DNA of 6,579 nucleotides, taken from the NCBI GenBank assembly GCA_003510345.1, contig DOMW01000035.1, positions 1 to 6,579 of the forward strand, in the 5' to 3' direction. Under the pieces are notes generated by a model. That model was not told the DNA's origin, did not search any database, and saw nothing but the letters and a program-made list of their open reading frames with translations. Source of the DNA: Clostridiales bacterium. Its GTDB lineage: Bacteria; Bacillota; Clostridia; Christensenellales; Christensenellaceae. The translations under genes and the position numbers were made by a program. Below are positions 5,950 to 6,579 of this stretch, piece after piece; position 1 is the stretch's first letter; each line of letters opens with the position of its first letter.

Positions 5950-6579
5950 TTACGCCGCTGGCGTACTTGTAGCCGATGATGACGGTGACGCGGACGCCAT
6001 AGCTTCTTTCTTCGCAGCAGCTTCTTCTGGCGTCATTTTACGGGCCACAACCACGATTCTGCCGTCTTCCTGCGAATACTCGCATGTGGCAAGCGAGATC
6101 AGCTCGTCGCCAAATTCCGCCGTGACACCCGTATCATAAAGCTCCAGCTCCTTTATATTTTTGATATAATCGTCAAACTCTTCCTTTGTCTTCGCGTCAT
6201 AGAACTGATAAAACTTAAACACGTCGTCGGTCTTGTTATATACCTTGGACAAAAACACCGACACGATCTCATATTCCGCCGCCTCATACAGCGTGCTGTA
6301 TTCGATCGTCGGGAAATCCCAGTAAAAATCCTCCAGCAGGTAAGAGGTCAGCGTGTGGAACATACTCCCGTTTTTCATGTTGTGCCCGTGGATCAAAAGG
6401 TTCGCGCTGCGCGGGTCTATCGAGCAGTTATAGTCTATAAACAGCGTACCCCTAAGACTCGGGTCGTTTTGCTTTTCAAATGTGCGGTACAGGTAGAATT
6501 GCCCGTCTTCCTCCTGCGTGTACATCACAGGATAATCGATATTCGTACCATCTACCTTCAGCCAGCCCGCAAGGTCGTT
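5950..6579 (-). CDS. srtB: Class B sortase, 5' part outside the window
   Basis: Sortases are membrane-anchored transpeptidases that cut a C-terminal sorting signal on secreted proteins and join them to the cell wall. Class B members often handle haem-uptake or spore/surface proteins. The last 209 residues are visible. The frame runs open to the window edge, so the N-terminal signal/anchor and the start codon are missing. The segment beginning GWLKVDGTNIDYPVM is the typical start of the SrtB catalytic domain. The catalytic triad is visible: His in IHGHNM (visible residue 66), Cys in SLATC (166) and Arg in DGRIVVVAR (174). The usual TLxTC is here SLATC. After the catalytic domain a tail of about 30 residues, rich in Ala, Ser, Thr and Pro (ending SSSATSTPAA), extends beyond the usual family end. 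A terminator follows closely. No substrate with a sorting motif is in the window, so the target is unknown. Confidence 0.93.
   Translation of the reverse strand, partial: NDLAGWLKVDGTNIDYPVMYTQEEDGQFYLYRTFEKQNDPSLRGTLFIDYNCSIDPRSANLLIHGHNMKNGSMFHTLTSYLLEDFYWDFPTIEYSTLYEAAEYEIVSVFLSKVYNKTDDVFKFYQFYDAKTKEEFDDYIKNIKELELYDTGVTAEFGDELISLATCEYSQEDGRIVVVARKMTPEEAAAKKEAMASASPSSSATSTPAA

Noticed and set aside
5409..5972. Open frame of 187 codons on the plus strand opposite the unknown gene
   Set aside because: It runs through the terminator hairpin and into the sortase gene. The minus-strand frame has the better promoter and composition, so this one is taken as a shadow.

Overview
The window is about 6.6 kb of ordinary-looking chromosome. 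It most likely comes from a low- to mid-GC Gram-positive anaerobe of the Firmicutes/Clostridia type. The taxon is inferred from three things: a class B sortase, which anchors proteins to a Gram-positive wall; a chromosomal TraX-family membrane protein of the kind common in Clostridia; and strong AGGAGG-like ribosome binding sites. No 16S rRNA or other decisive marker is present, so no genus is claimed.

The left two thirds (107-4253) is one compact minus-strand operon, transcribed right to left as trxB, glmM, glmS. The gaps are 11 and 35 bp. A sigma-A-type promoter lies just upstream of trxB: TTGAAA, 17 bp, TATGCT with an upstream TG. GlmS (fructose-6-P to glucosamine-6-P) and GlmM (glucosamine-6-P to glucosamine-1-P) are consecutive steps towards UDP-GlcNAc, the precursor of peptidoglycan. 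TrxB reduces thioredoxin with NADPH. All three look full length with their catalytic residues intact. There is no room for a glmS ribozyme in the glmM-glmS gap.

At 4254-4492 an AT-rich divergent intergenic region separates this operon from a plus-strand gene for a polytopic TraX-family membrane protein (4493-5266). That gene ends tail-to-tail with, and overlaps by 14 bp, a minus-strand gene of unknown function (5253 to about 5879). Upstream of the unknown gene, on the same strand, is the 3' part of a class B sortase gene (5950-6579), which runs off the right edge. A strong hairpin terminator sits between these two genes. The extended -10 of the unknown gene begins a few bases past the T-run and leaves almost no 5' leader.

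At the left edge (1-106) there is a non-coding AT-rich stretch with a perfect 8-bp inverted repeat. I found no tRNA, rRNA, CRISPR, IS element or phage signature. I also found nothing that convincingly makes up a new multi-gene system. The points most worth checking are the unassigned gene at 5253-5879, its unusual promoter/terminator arrangement, and the joining of trxB to the amino-sugar genes without a glmS ribozyme.
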